From: JAWKZG01 sp041396125 | GTDB lineage: Bacteria; Pseudomonadota; Gammaproteobacteria; Competibacterales; Competibacteraceae | Reading direction: 5' to 3' | Length of the DNA: 64,000 nt | Assembly: GCA_041396125.1 (NCBI GenBank) | Contig: JAWKZG010000004.1 | Span: 248,001-312,000 of the forward strand | Shown here: positions 29,187 to 37,827 of the stretch, piece by piece | How positions within the stretch are numbered: position 1 is the stretch's first letter | Layout: each line of letters begins with the position of its first letter | Program-made: the position numbers and the translations under genes | The notes under the pieces: generated by a model | The model's input: the letters and a program-made list of their open reading frames with translations, nothing else | The model's database searches: none | What the model was told of the DNA's origin: nothing

Positions 29187-30278
29187 ATGCCCAGTCACCG
29201 TCGGCATTTACCGATGGGTATCGCGCCCAAAATCATACCCAAAATCGTACTTGGCACTCTGACCGGTCTGCTGCTGAGCTGCTCGGCACTCGCGCAGGAG
29301 TTCACACTCAAATACGGTCATGTTGATACCCCTTCCCTGCAGGCCGATGATCATGTCGCCGGCCTGTTTCTGAAAAGCTTTCTGGAATCGCGCTCACAGG
29401 GACGCATCAAAGTCGAAATCTATCCCGCGTCGCAGATGGGTAATTTCCGTGAGCTGATCGAAGGGGTCCAGCTCGGCACCCTGGAACTGACCAATACCAC
29501 GGTTGGCGGCGCGAACAGCTTCATGCCACAAATCCAGGTCACTGATATTCCGTATATGTACCGGGATGATCTGGTGGCAGAGAAACTGACCAAGAGCGCG
29601 TTTTTCGATGACGTGCGGGATGCTTTCCTGGAAAAAACCGGTAATGTGCGGCTGGCCGCAGTTGGTAATACCGGGCGCTGGCGCAGTTTTTTCACCACCA
29701 CCAAACCGATCCATTCCGCAGCTGATCTGGCTGGCATCAAAATGCGCACGATCAATTCGCCGCTGCAGATCGAGATGGTCAAGTTTTTTGGCGGCAACCC
29801 GACCCCGGTGGCCTGGGGCGAGCTTTACACCTCGCTGGCGACCGGCGTTGTGGAAGGCACCAAAAACGCTATTTCCGATATCGTCGGCAAGAAACTGCAC
29901 GAGCATCTGAACTATGTCGTGCTCGATGAGCATGCCTATCTGTTCGCGTTCTGGTGGCTGAGCGATTCCTGGCTCCAGAGCCTGCCGCCGGATCTGCAAG
30001 CTCTGGTGCTGGATGGTGTCACGCAAACAGCCGCCTTGCAGAGCACTTACAACAAATACCTCGAAACCGTACTAGCGGAAGAATTCATCAAGGCCGGCGG
30101 CACAATTTATGCCCCGACTGCCGAGGAAAAGGAAACCTTCCGGGCCGCCAAACCGGTCATCAAAGACTGGTTCGTGCAAAATATCGAAGACGGCCAGATC
30201 TGGTACGACAAGCTGGAGGCGGCCGTGCAGCAAGCGGAAGCCGAAGTCGATGCCGAGCGCGCTGAAGTCGCTAACTAA
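29187..30278 (+). CDS. dctP: TRAP transporter substrate-binding protein, DctP family
   Basis: 363 residues with an N-terminal signal peptide (hydrophobic core LGTLTGLLLSCSALA, cleavage near AQE). A strong ribosome site (AGAGGAG) precedes the ATG. Typical DctP elements are TLKYGHVDTPSLQADDH, GIKMRTINSPLQIEM with the carboxylate-binding Arg, and PTPVAWGELYTSLATGVVEG. It captures an organic acid in the periplasm for the DctQM permease encoded next. The C-terminal tail is long and acidic (AEAEVDAERAEVAN). The exact ligand is unknown. Confidence 0.92.
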   Translation: MPSHRRHLPMGIAPKIIPKIVLGTLTGLLLSCSALAQEFTLKYGHVDTPSLQADDHVAGLFLKSFLESRSQGRIKVEIYPASQMGNFRELIEGVQLGTLELTNTTVGGANSFMPQIQVTDIPYMYRDDLVAEKLTKSAFFDDVRDAFLEKTGNVRLAAVGNTGRWRSFFTTTKPIHSAADLAGIKMRTINSPLQIEMVKFFGGNPTPVAWGELYTSLATGVVEGTKNAISDIVGKKLHEHLNYVVLDEHAYLFAFWWLSDSWLQSLPPDLQALVLDGVTQTAALQSTYNKYLETVLAEEFIKAGGTIYAPTAEEKETFRAAKPVIKDWFVQNIEDGQIWYDKLEAAVQQAEAEVDAERAEVAN

Positions 30279-30294
30279 ACGCGTTTTACCAGAA

Positions 30295-30357
30295 AAATCC
30301 CCCACTTTTACCGCATCAACTTCCCCCCTTTTATATAAGGGGGGCCAGGGGGGATTT
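30295..30357 (+). promoter_or_regulatory. Nested inverted repeat between dctP and dctQ
   Basis: Inner arms cccccctt/aagggggg (30323-30344) lie within outer arms aaatccccc/gggggattt. A strong hairpin after the binding-protein gene is a common way to raise its mRNA level over that of the permease genes. The sequence itself also resembles a widespread intergenic repeat. Confidence 0.6.
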
Positions 30358-30378
30358 CCTAGCGGATCATGAGCCAAT

Positions 30379-30930
30379 ATGGCATTACTGCAAAAGTTTA
30401 TTCACGCACTCGAAAGCACCAATGCATTTACAATTGGTGCCTGTAAATTTCTTACCATACTGTCGGTAGCCCTGATCACAGTGATCGTCTGCGCCGGTGT
30501 CTACTGGCGTTATGTACTCAACGACGCGCTGGCCTGGAGCGAGGAAAGTGCAAAATTCCTCATGGTCTGGATGGTCTTCACCGGTGCGCCGATTGCTCTG
30601 GCGCAAGGCACCCATGCCGCTATCGATGCCCTGCCGGAAGCCCTGCCGCCCCGCGCCCGCCAGGCCGCCTTCGGGCTGATCTATCTGCTGGTGATGTTCT
30701 TTGTCACCGTGCTGATCTATCAGGGTTGGCAGTTCGCCTGGAATGCCCGCATTCAGAGCACTCCGACAACCGGTATCTCCATGCTGTACGTGTTTGCGGC
30801 CATGCCGGTCGGCGGTGCGATCATGTTTTTGATCAGTGCTGAATTACTGCTGAAATCGATAGCAGGGATCTGGCGCCCTGAGCTGGGTGTACACCGGCCA
30901 GAAATACTACCCATAACCGGCGCGTCTTAA
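30379..30930 (+). CDS. dctQ: TRAP transporter small permease, DctQ family
   Basis: 183 residues and four membrane helices. Family marks are VYWRYVLNDALAWSEESAKF near residues 38-57 and VWMVFTGAPIALAQGTHAAI with the conserved Gly and His. It forms the small membrane subunit with DctM. The DctM gene starts two bases after this stop, so translation is coupled. Confidence 0.92.
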   Translation: MALLQKFIHALESTNAFTIGACKFLTILSVALITVIVCAGVYWRYVLNDALAWSEESAKFLMVWMVFTGAPIALAQGTHAAIDALPEALPPRARQAAFGLIYLLVMFFVTVLIYQGWQFAWNARIQSTPTTGISMLYVFAAMPVGGAIMFLISAELLLKSIAGIWRPELGVHRPEILPITGAS

Positions 30931-30932
30931 CC

Positions 30933-32219
30933 ATGTCACTCTCATTTTTATGGATTTTCCTGATCACCCTGGTCCTGGGTGTACCCATTGCCTTCGGTCT
31001 CGGCATCGGCGCTATTGCCGGTTTTCTGATCGACGGCAAAGAGGTTTTTCTGAAACTTGTACCGCAGCGCCTGTTTCTCGGCATTAACCAGTTTCCGCTG
31101 CTGGCGATCCCGCTGTTTATTCTGGCCGGGGAGATCATGAATGTCGGTGGTATCACCCAACGTCTGGTGATGTTCGCCAACACCCTGGTAGGTCATCTGC
31201 GCGGTGGCCTGGCCCATGTCAATATTGTGTCCAGTGTTCTGTTCGCCGGCCTGAGCGGCTCGGCCGTCGCGGACACCTCGGCGCTTGGGTCAATCCTGAT
31301 TCCAGCCATGGAGAAAGACGGCTATACCCGCCGTTTTGCAGCAGCTATCACAGCGGCCTCCTCGGTGATCGGCCCAATCATTCCGCCCAGCATCATTATG
31401 GTGATATATGCCTTGGTGATGGATGTCTCGGTGGCAGGTTTATTTGCCGCCGGTTTTGTACCGGGACTACTGATGGGTCTGGGCCTGATGCTGGCCACCG
31501 CTATTCTGGCTCGCAAGCGTTCCTTTCCCAAGCGCGAGCACAGAGCCAACCGCGTCGAATTATGGACCGCGTTTCGCAGCGCCTTTTTCCCGCTGCTGAC
31601 ACCCATTATTATTCTGGGGGGTATTTTATCGGGGGTGTTTACCCCGACCGAAGCTGCTGCAGCTGCCGTTGCTTATGCGCTGCTGATCAGTTTTCTGGTG
31701 ACCCGCACACTGCGTCTGCAAGATCTGCAAGGCATGCTGTTACGCACCGGGGTGTCCTCGGCCACTGTTTTGCTGGTAGTGGGCACCGCCACCCTGATCG
31801 CGGGCAGCGTGACCCTGTCGGGCTTTCCCAACACGCTGGCTCAGTTTGTGTTCGGCCTGACGGACAATCCGTATTTACTGCTGTTGCTGATCAATATTCT
31901 GCTGCTGCTGGTGGGCATGTTTCTGGATGCCGGCCCCGCCATCCTGGTACTTGGCCCTATCCTCGGCCCGACCATGCTGCAGCTCGATATCCATCCGCTG
32001 CACTTTGCCATCATCATGTGCGTAAACCTGACGGTCGGCCTGACTACACCACCAATGGGACTGGTGCTGTTCGTCACCTCCACCCTGACCCGTTTGCAGG
32101 TGCTGGTGATCGCCCGCGAGTTAATGCCGTTTCTGCTCGTCCATATCATCATTATTTTTCTCATCACCTATTTCCCTGCCCTGTCGATGACGCTGCCCAA
32201 ATTACTTGGCTTTTATTGA
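30933..32219 (+). CDS. dctM: TRAP transporter large permease, DctM family
   Basis: 428 residues with about twelve hydrophobic segments, the usual size. Signature stretches include FAGLSGSAVADTSALGSILI (helix hairpin region) and NLTVGLTTPPMGLVLFVTST near the C-terminus, the sodium/substrate path. It drives sodium-coupled uptake of the ligand supplied by DctP. The next gene begins 12 bases downstream, so the oxidoreductase probably acts on the imported compound or a product of it. Confidence 0.93.
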   Translation: MSLSFLWIFLITLVLGVPIAFGLGIGAIAGFLIDGKEVFLKLVPQRLFLGINQFPLLAIPLFILAGEIMNVGGITQRLVMFANTLVGHLRGGLAHVNIVSSVLFAGLSGSAVADTSALGSILIPAMEKDGYTRRFAAAITAASSVIGPIIPPSIIMVIYALVMDVSVAGLFAAGFVPGLLMGLGLMLATAILARKRSFPKREHRANRVELWTAFRSAFFPLLTPIIILGGILSGVFTPTEAAAAAVAYALLISFLVTRTLRLQDLQGMLLRTGVSSATVLLVVGTATLIAGSVTLSGFPNTLAQFVFGLTDNPYLLLLLINILLLLVGMFLDAGPAILVLGPILGPTMLQLDIHPLHFAIIMCVNLTVGLTTPPMGLVLFVTSTLTRLQVLVIARELMPFLLVHIIIIFLITYFPALSMTLPKLLGFY

Positions 32220-32231
32220 GTACTCATAACA

Positions 32232-33843
32232 ATGCAAGCGCAAACCTATGATTATATTATTGTCGGTGCGGGTTCAGCCGGTTGTGTGCTGGCCAACCGG
32301 CTGAGCGAAAACGGACGTTTTCGCGTACTACTGCTGGAAGCCGGTCCGAAAACCCATCCCCTGTCACGGATTCCGGTCAGTTTTGGCCTGTTCATTGATA
32401 ATCCGGCAGCCAACTGGTGCTATCGCTCGGAACCCGAAGACAACACCGCACAACGCCAGATCCCGGTGCCACGCGGGCGTATGCTGGGCGGCTCCAGCGC
32501 GATCAATGGTCTGGTTTTCGTACGCGGGCAGGCACTCGATTACAACACCTGGGCCCAGCTCGGCAACCGGGGCTGGAGTTTTGATGATCTGCGACCCATT
32601 TTTCAGCGCATGGAAAGCTTTACCGGTGACGGTGACGATGAACTGCGTGGTCGCCAGGGGCCACTGCGGGTCAGCGTCGCCAGCGATGAAAGCCCATTGT
32701 ACGACGCACTGTTCGAGGCCGGTGCCCAGATTGGTCTGCCGCGTAACCCGGATTACAACGGCCGCAGCCAGGAAGGCATGTGCAAAACCCAGGTGACAAT
32801 TTACCAGGGTCGGCGCATGAGTACCGCGCACTGCTATCTCGAACCGGCCCGCCGGCGCGACAATCTGCATATCGTACACAGCGCGCTGGCCCAGCAATTG
32901 TTGTTTGATGATGACGGTAAACGCTGCCAGGGTGTACGTTACAGCCAGCAAGGTCTGGTCGTTGAGGCGAAGGCCACGCGCGAAGTTATTCTCAGCGCCG
33001 GTGCGATCAATTCGCCGCAATTGCTGGAACTGTCCGGCATCGGCAACGAAGCAATTTTGCGCGAGAACGGTATCCCGGTACGCCATCATTTGCCAGGCGT
33101 CGGCGAAAACCTGCGCGATCATGTCGCACCGCGCCTGAAGTGGCATATCAAGCAGCCACGCGCCACCTATAACGATCGTGCCCGCGGGCTGGGTCTGGGG
33201 CGGGAAGTCCTGCGTTATCTGTTCAAACGGACCGGCTTTTTAAATATTCCGTCCGGTCCGCTACTGGCTTTTTCCGCAGCCGGGAAGGCCTGGAAACGCC
33301 GGATATTCAGCTCCATTTCGTGCCGTTTCTGATCGCTAATCTGAAAAACGCAGCCTGGCCAAAGAGCCTGGCATTACCATCCCCTGCTATCAGCTCCGGC
33401 CCGAGAGCACTGGCAGTATTCATGTCAAATCAGCCGACCCGGCGCAACATCCGGCCATTCGCTTTAATTTCTTCTCGGCGGCTCTGGACCGGACTACCCT
33501 GCTGGCCGGTCTGCGTTTCACCCGCCGTCTGATTGAAGCGCCCGCCATGGATAATTTCCGTGGCCTGGAACTGGCCCCCGGCCCGGATGCACAAACGGAT
33601 GACGAGTTAATCGACTGGATGCGGCAAAGTGCGGAGACCGCTTTTCACCCGGTCGGCACGTGCAAAATGGGCTCTGATCCGCAGGCGGTAGTGGATGATC
33701 AATTACGGGTGCGCGGTGTGGCTGGTTTGCGGGTGGCCGACGGTTCCATCATGCCAACGCTGGTATCGGGCAACACCAATGGTGCCTGTATCATGATTGG
33801 TGAAAAAGCAGCAGAACTTATTCAAAGCTCAGCGTCAGCCTGA
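32232..33843 (+). pseudogene. GMC-family FAD oxidoreductase (choline/alcohol dehydrogenase type), two frameshifts
   Basis: Repaired length is about 537 residues. The start shows YDYIIVGAGSAGCVLANRLS (FAD loop with GxGxxG) and PRGRMLGGSSAINGLVFVRG, the GMC signature. The frame breaks near 33250 (one T missing from a T run: expected LLAFFRSREGLETPDIQLHF) and near 33357 (one G missing: expected AAWAKEPGITIPCYQL). The last part contains the catalytic His region AFHPVGTCKMG and the second FAD contact GLRVADGSIMPTLVSGNTNG. It is the fourth gene of the TRAP operon and should oxidise an alcohol to an aldehyde or acid. The substrate is unknown. Confidence 0.88.
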
Positions 33844-33953
33844 TTCGGGATACGGGTAAGTTTGCAGACTAATGTCCCGGATGCCGTTTCACTTTCACTT
33901 TACTTGGCTACGGGTTTGCTACGGGTTTGCTGCTTTTATATCGCACTGACTGG

Positions 33954-33973
33954 ATTCCCGCCTGCGCGGGAAT
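33954..33973. repeat. REP-like palindrome attcccgcctgcgcgggaat
   Basis: Exact copy of the 6534 element, between the GMC gene and the convergent response-regulator gene. Confidence 0.75.
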
Positions 33974-34023
33974 GAGGGATTGGCAAAAATGCATTGCTCG
34001 GAGCAGACACCAGGCTGTTTGGC

Positions 34024-34392
34024 TTATTCCGCCATAAGCTCCGCGATCCGGTTGACCACTTCGCGGGTGGAAAACGGTTTAGTGATGTAGTCGTCCGCGC
34101 CCATCGCCATGCCTTTTTCGCGATCAACCTCGCGGCCTTTGGCAGTGAGCATGACAATTTTGACGTGACTTAAATCAGCATTGGCGCGTATTTCCTGACA
34201 CACTTCGAAGCCGTTTTTATTCGGCATCATCGCATCCAGTAGAATCAGGTCGGGACAATCCTCCGCCACAGCCGTCAAAGCCGCCACACCGTCATTTGCG
34301 GTGCGTACCTGATAGCCGGCCTGGCGCATTAGAAACTCCAACGACAGCACAATATTGGGCTCATCATCCACAATCAGAATTTTATGGCTCAT
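34024..34392 (-). CDS. CheY-like single-domain response regulator
   Basis: 122 residues, receiver domain only. The acidic pocket is VDDE (Asp9, Asp10), the phosphorylation site LLDAMMPNKNGFE at Asp53, with Thr83 and Lys105 (ITKPFSTRE). There is no output domain. A stand-alone receiver of this type is a plausible partner for the symporter-kinase encoded at 23811-26571, because similar receivers are encoded near such kinases, but no kinase is adjacent here. Confidence 0.9.
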   Translation of the reverse strand: MSHKILIVDDEPNIVLSLEFLMRQAGYQVRTANDGVAALTAVAEDCPDLILLDAMMPNKNGFEVCQEIRANADLSHVKIVMLTAKGREVDREKGMAMGADDYITKPFSTREVVNRIAELMAE

Positions 34393-34506
34393 TTTTCCTC
34401 CTCAGATGTCGCGGTATACACACGCGAACCAGCCGTATTAGTTCACTCTGTTTTACTAATATTATAGGCCTTAAGCACTGTTCGGGTGCAGATGATTTGC
34501 CAGAGC

Positions 34507-34833
34507 TCAGCGGTGTGCAGTACAGGGCAGTGATGAAGTGCTGCTTGGGACCGGGATGAAACCCGAATTGGGCAGGATATTGGGGAAGGCATCGGGGAGG
34601 ACGTCCTTGTCCCCTGCCCGTTTTTCAGCGGTATCGCCGGATGCTCCCGCTGCGGGATCATCCGACCGGTTTTCTGCCGCTCTGGCGTAGTCTTGATATT
34701 CCTCTAAACCATCCATGAGCAGTTCGTCCAGTGATTGGCGCGCACGCTGGCGTTCGCCCGAACGCGCCCGTTGATGAACGCCGCCCTTGCGCAGTATTGG
34801 CGCGCGGGCGACCGGATTACGTGGATTAGGCAT
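34507..34833 (-). CDS. Small basic hypothetical protein in the rtcB gene group
   Basis: 108 residues; the ATG at 34833 has a perfect AGGAGG five bases upstream, so it is very likely translated. The N-terminal half is strongly basic (VARAPILRKGGVHQRARSGE) and could bind nucleic acid; a short helix (SLDELLMDGLEEYQDYA) follows and the rest is low in complexity. It starts 21 bases after the upstream unknown gene. No known domain is recognised. The C-terminal 40 residues may not be genuine. Confidence 0.6.
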   Translation of the reverse strand: MPNPRNPVARAPILRKGGVHQRARSGERQRARQSLDELLMDGLEEYQDYARAAENRSDDPAAGASGDTAEKRAGDKDVLPDAFPNILPNSGFIPVPSSTSSLPCTAHR

Positions 34834-34853
34834 GAAAGCCTCCTGTTAATGCA

Positions 34854-35798
34854 TTAATGAAGTTTAAAAAACACCGGTTTTTTGATCCGCCGGAGTACCC
34901 GGCGAGTCGTTTTATCACGCTGCAAAAACAGCGGTACCTGGTGTACCGGCTCCAGGCAGAACCGTCGGGGCAATCGGGTATACAACGAGCGCGGTGGTTT
35001 GCAATAGTCGATACCCTTGAGCACTGCCCCGGTCTCGAACTCGTGATAGAACACGTTTTTCAGCCCGAGTTCACGGCGGATAAAATCAATCGTGGCGCTG
35101 AGCATGGCCTCGTCCCAAAGCCGGCTGTATTGCGCCAGCACCTGGTCCAGATAGTGCACGACTAATGCCCGATTCGCCGCCGCCAGACCGTGCTCGCTGT
35201 CAAGACTACAACCGCTGCGCAGACGACGCTGCAATTTGGCGGCGTCGGTGATCCAGTCGCTCTGGATTTCCTCGATCAGGGCTTCGCCGGTCTGCCAGTT
35301 CAGATCGATCCGCGCCCAGGCCAGGGTTTCGCGATAAAACTCGCCCGCTCGCCGTTTCGCAATCGGGTGCAGATCGAAATTGAAATAGCCGTCAAAGGCC
35401 GGTTTCAACAAGCGCCGGTACTGCGTGTCGTGATCATTGGCAAATACCAGCTGCAGCACCAGGTTATAGCCGGGCCGACAGGTCTGCTGCCAGCGCCGAT
35501 CGGTGTCGCCGCCCCAATGGCCCAGCTTTAACAGCAGAGTCTGCGGCTGCCCCGGCCAGTAATTCAGCAGATCAGCGGCGGTAATATGTCCCGAACCGCA
35601 GCCGGCCAGCGCCTGTTTGATGACCGGCTTGTCCAGCAGTGGCGCATAAGGACTTTGCCGCAGCGTCCTGATGCGCACACCCTGTACGCTTGCCCGCTGC
35701 GCCAGTAATAACAGTGCGTAGCGGTCTTTAAAGTAATGAAAAAACGTTCTGCCCGCCGGTAAGCAGGCAATGATCTCCTGTACTTCGGATAAGTCCAT
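34854..35798 (-). CDS. Unknown protein with EIQSDW motif, downstream of rtcB
   Basis: 314 residues from the ATG at 35798 (GGAG nine bases upstream); an in-frame start at 35864 exists. No membrane segment or signal. A central acidic/Trp motif, GEALIEEIQSDWITDAAKL, lies in a region with conserved-looking Trp and His (LAWARIDLNWQTG). 'EEIQSDW' is a motif I recall from domains of large polyvalent phage proteins, whose role is not known. The N-terminus (YFKDRYALLLLAQRASVQGV) looks like a winged-helix or phage-like regulator fold, which is weak evidence. Its place after rtcB suggests a role linked to RNA repair. Confidence 0.6.
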   Translation of the reverse strand: MDLSEVQEIIACLPAGRTFFHYFKDRYALLLLAQRASVQGVRIRTLRQSPYAPLLDKPVIKQALAGCGSGHITAADLLNYWPGQPQTLLLKLGHWGGDTDRRWQQTCRPGYNLVLQLVFANDHDTQYRRLLKPAFDGYFNFDLHPIAKRRAGEFYRETLAWARIDLNWQTGEALIEEIQSDWITDAAKLQRRLRSGCSLDSEHGLAAANRALVVHYLDQVLAQYSRLWDEAMLSATIDFIRRELGLKNVFYHEFETGAVLKGIDYCKPPRSLYTRLPRRFCLEPVHQVPLFLQRDKTTRRVLRRIKKPVFFKLH

Positions 35799-35922
35799 GC
35801 TCGTGTCTCCAACGATGCCGGTAGATGTGCCGCAATGGGCCAGTGCTGCCAGACTCGTCTGCAATCAATTTTCCGGTTGTTACCGTTCTTGTATGTCTTA
35901 TTTGCAAATTTTTCGCAGTCAT
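35728..35922 (-). CDS. Possible small basic protein between rtcB and the next gene
   Basis: 64 residues starting MTAKNLQIRHTRTVTTGKL. The ATG at 35922 has a good ribosome site (AGGAG, seven bases upstream). It overlaps the start of the downstream gene by about 70 bases. It is rich in Arg and His (HIYRHRWRHEHG). It may be a real small gene or the true N-terminal part of the downstream protein put out of frame by an indel like those seen elsewhere. Confidence 0.35.
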   Translation of the reverse strand: MTAKNLQIRHTRTVTTGKLIADESGSTGPLRHIYRHRWRHEHGLIRSTGDHCLLTGGQNVFSLL

Positions 35923-35995
35923 CGTTGAACTCCTATGCTTCCTTGTTTCCAAGGGGAAAGCTACCGCGCCTCTCCCCGGAAAATCCTGCTATCAG

Positions 35996-37192
35996 CTAAC
36001 CCTTGACGCACAATACCTGCTTGAGGGTGTGCACGGTTTCGACCAGATCCTGCTGGTTTGCCATCACTTGATCGATATCCTTGTAAGCGCCAGGAATTTC
36101 GTCCAACACACCTTTGTCCTTGCGGCATTCCACGCCCAGCGTCTGCTGTTCCAGATCGGTACGGTTGAAGGTCCGTTTCGCCATGCCCCGGCTCATACGT
36201 CGGCCCGCACCATGCGCGCAGGAACTGAACGCTTGCGCATTGCCCTTACCACGCACAATGTACGACCGCGCCCCCATGCTGCCGGGAATAATCCCCAGCT
36301 CGCCCTCACCGGCCCGGATCGCGCCTTTGCGGGTCAGATACACCCGTTCGCCAAAGTGTTCCTCAATCGCTACATAGTTATGATGACAATTGATCGCTTC
36401 CTTGCTGACCTGAAACGGCGGCAAATGCTGCGCCAGCGCCTCCAGTACCAGCCGCATCATCTCGCGCCGGTTGGTCCAGGCGTAATCCTGCGCCCACTGC
36501 ACGGCCTCGACGTAATCGTCAAAATGCTCGGCACCAGCCGTAAAGTACGCCAGATCCTTGTCCGGCAGACTGTGCACATGACGGCCCATATCCTTTTTGG
36601 CCAGCGCGATAAAATAGCGCCCGATCACATTGCCGATACCCCGGCTGCCGGAGTGCAGCATGACCCAGACCGCATCGTTTTCATCCAGACACAACTCGAT
36701 GAAATGATTGCCGCCGCCCAGCGTGCCAAGCTGCCGTGACCAGGTGTAGCGGAACTTGCGCTGCATTTTCATAAGGCCCGGATGCTTGCCGACAATACGA
36801 TCCAGCCCACCATCCAGCGCCCGCAAGGTCGAGGCTTTGACAGCCTCTTTCTGGTGCATCTCGAACCCCACCGGCACGGCATCTTCAATCGATCCGCGCA
36901 CCTTGCGCAGGCTATCCGGCAATTGTTCGGCGCTCAGACTCAGCCGCACCGCATTCATACCGCAACCGATGTCCACCCCGACTGCTGCCGGGATAATCGC
37001 GCTTTTGCACGGAATCACTGATCCCACCGTCGCGCCGATGCCGTAATGCACATCCGGCATGGCCGCAACATGGCTGTGTACAAACGGCAGCTGCGCAATA
37101 TTGAGCAACTGCTGCAAAGCCTGGTGCTCGATCTCATCGGTGTAAATCTTGACCGGCACCCGGCCTTTATTAATCACTTTCTGAATAGGCAT
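35996..37192 (-). CDS. rtcB: RNA ligase RtcB
   Basis: 398 residues, the length of compact bacterial RtcB. It joins RNA 2',3'-cyclic phosphate or 3'-phosphate ends to 5'-hydroxyl ends using GTP and manganese. Metal and GMP-binding segments are visible: PDVHYGIGATVGSVIP, AVGVDIGCGMNAVRL with the metal Cys, GGGNHFIELC, MLHSGSRGIGN, EAINCHHNY, and AFSSCAHGAGRRMSR with the guanylylated His. Neither RtcA, RtcR, archease nor PrfH is adjacent; instead two or three unknown genes follow on the same strand. A structured leader with promoter and terminator precedes it. Confidence 0.95.
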   Translation of the reverse strand: MPIQKVINKGRVPVKIYTDEIEHQALQQLLNIAQLPFVHSHVAAMPDVHYGIGATVGSVIPCKSAIIPAAVGVDIGCGMNAVRLSLSAEQLPDSLRKVRGSIEDAVPVGFEMHQKEAVKASTLRALDGGLDRIVGKHPGLMKMQRKFRYTWSRQLGTLGGGNHFIELCLDENDAVWVMLHSGSRGIGNVIGRYFIALAKKDMGRHVHSLPDKDLAYFTAGAEHFDDYVEAVQWAQDYAWTNRREMMRLVLEALAQHLPPFQVSKEAINCHHNYVAIEEHFGERVYLTRKGAIRAGEGELGIIPGSMGARSYIVRGKGNAQAFSSCAHGAGRRMSRGMAKRTFNRTDLEQQTLGVECRKDKGVLDEIPGAYKDIDQVMANQQDLVETVHTLKQVLCVKG

Positions 37193-37291
37193 AACTCAAA
37201 TCCTTCAATATCTGCCCGCTGCGCCGTAAACAAAATTGCGACGCAGAAAAAACAGCCGCTGGCTTGTTTTCAACATAAATTCGGGCAATAA

Positions 37292-37326
37292 AAAACCCGG
37301 CTGACAACAGTTGTCAGCCGGGTTTT
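37292..37326 (-). terminator. Strong intrinsic terminator in the rtcB leader
   Basis: A nearly perfect 35-base palindrome, arms aaaacccggctgacaac and gttgtcagccgggtttt with one central base. On the minus strand it ends in six T residues, the form of a factor-independent terminator, about 100 bases before the rtcB start codon and after the leader ORF. Confidence 0.85.
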
Positions 37327-37396
37327 CGAGTACGGGACTCGTAGCGGCCTGAAAGACAACTGCAGATTGCCTTCCAGACACGCACAGACGGAAGGC
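37327..37396 (-). ncRNA. Structured leader: two hairpins between leader ORF and terminator
   Basis: On the minus strand GCCTTCC...GGAAGGC (37396-37369) starts two bases after the leader stop codon, and CGAGT-CCCGT-ACTCG (37341-37327) directly abuts the terminator. A third small stem, GTAAG-GTCG-CTTAC, lies inside the leader ORF. The whole transcript from promoter to terminator would be about 175 nt. Confidence 0.6.
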
Positions 37397-37397
37397 G

Positions 37398-37427
37398 TTA
37401 GCGGTAAGCGACCTTACTGTATGGCAT
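37398..37427 (-). CDS. Nine-residue leader peptide MPYSKVAYR
   Basis: ATG at 37427 with GGGAGG eight bases upstream and TAA at 37400-37398. The peptide ends Ala-Tyr-Arg. The stop lies two bases before a 7-bp hairpin, so ribosome position could decide RNA folding. This is inferred from layout only. Confidence 0.5.
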   Translation of the reverse strand: MPYSKVAYR

Positions 37428-37474
37428 ATGATGAACCTCCCGTCGTTGCAAATGAGTTAATGGATGGGGCGCGG

Positions 37475-37503
37475 ACGATACGCAGATAAAACGGGAATGT
37501 CAA
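37475..37503 (-). promoter_or_regulatory. Sigma-70 promoter of the rtcB leader
   Basis: Minus strand: -35 TTGACA at 37503-37498, 17-base spacer, -10 TATCGT at 37480-37475. Transcription would start near 37468, about 40 bases before the leader ORF. Confidence 0.65.
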
Positions 37504-37609
37504 GTGCTGTAAATTGAGACGGGATAAGCCTAACCTGGCAAAAGCATGTCGATAATTCGTTGTTTATTGAAGAATAATACATCCTGATACTGACCCTGCG
37601 AGTATGCAC

Positions 37610-37827
37610 ATGAAAGTATCCATCCACGACTTGAGATATAAAACCAACGACATTCTGAAAGCGTCACCGTTCTGTATCACGGCAAAGCCAAAGAGAACAT
37701 CAAGCCAGTTAGAGAAAAATCCGCATTAAAAATAGCCAATCACCCTTTTTTCGGCACGCACAAAAATCCGGAAAAAGCCGTGCGGGAAAAGTCGGGCGAG
37801 TTTAGAATTTCTCGTGATGGTTTTTGA
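37610..37827 (+). pseudogene. Phd/YefM-type antitoxin remnant
   Basis: Begins MKVSIHDLRYKTNDILKA, the start of a Phd-family antitoxin, then breaks frame near 37660; the shifted frame continues VTVLYHGKAKENIKPVREKS and ends at 37827. About 20 bases near the break seem lost. There is no toxin gene nearby, so it is a relic of a toxin-antitoxin pair. Confidence 0.65.

Noticed and set aside
37292..37500. tRNA or tRNA-like gene in the rtcB leader
   Set aside because: The hairpins do not form a cloverleaf, and there is no T-arm or CCA end; terminator and leader ORF explain it better.
34854..37503. PrfH-RtcB2 ribosome-repair pair
   Set aside because: No release-factor-like gene with a GGQ motif is found beside rtcB.
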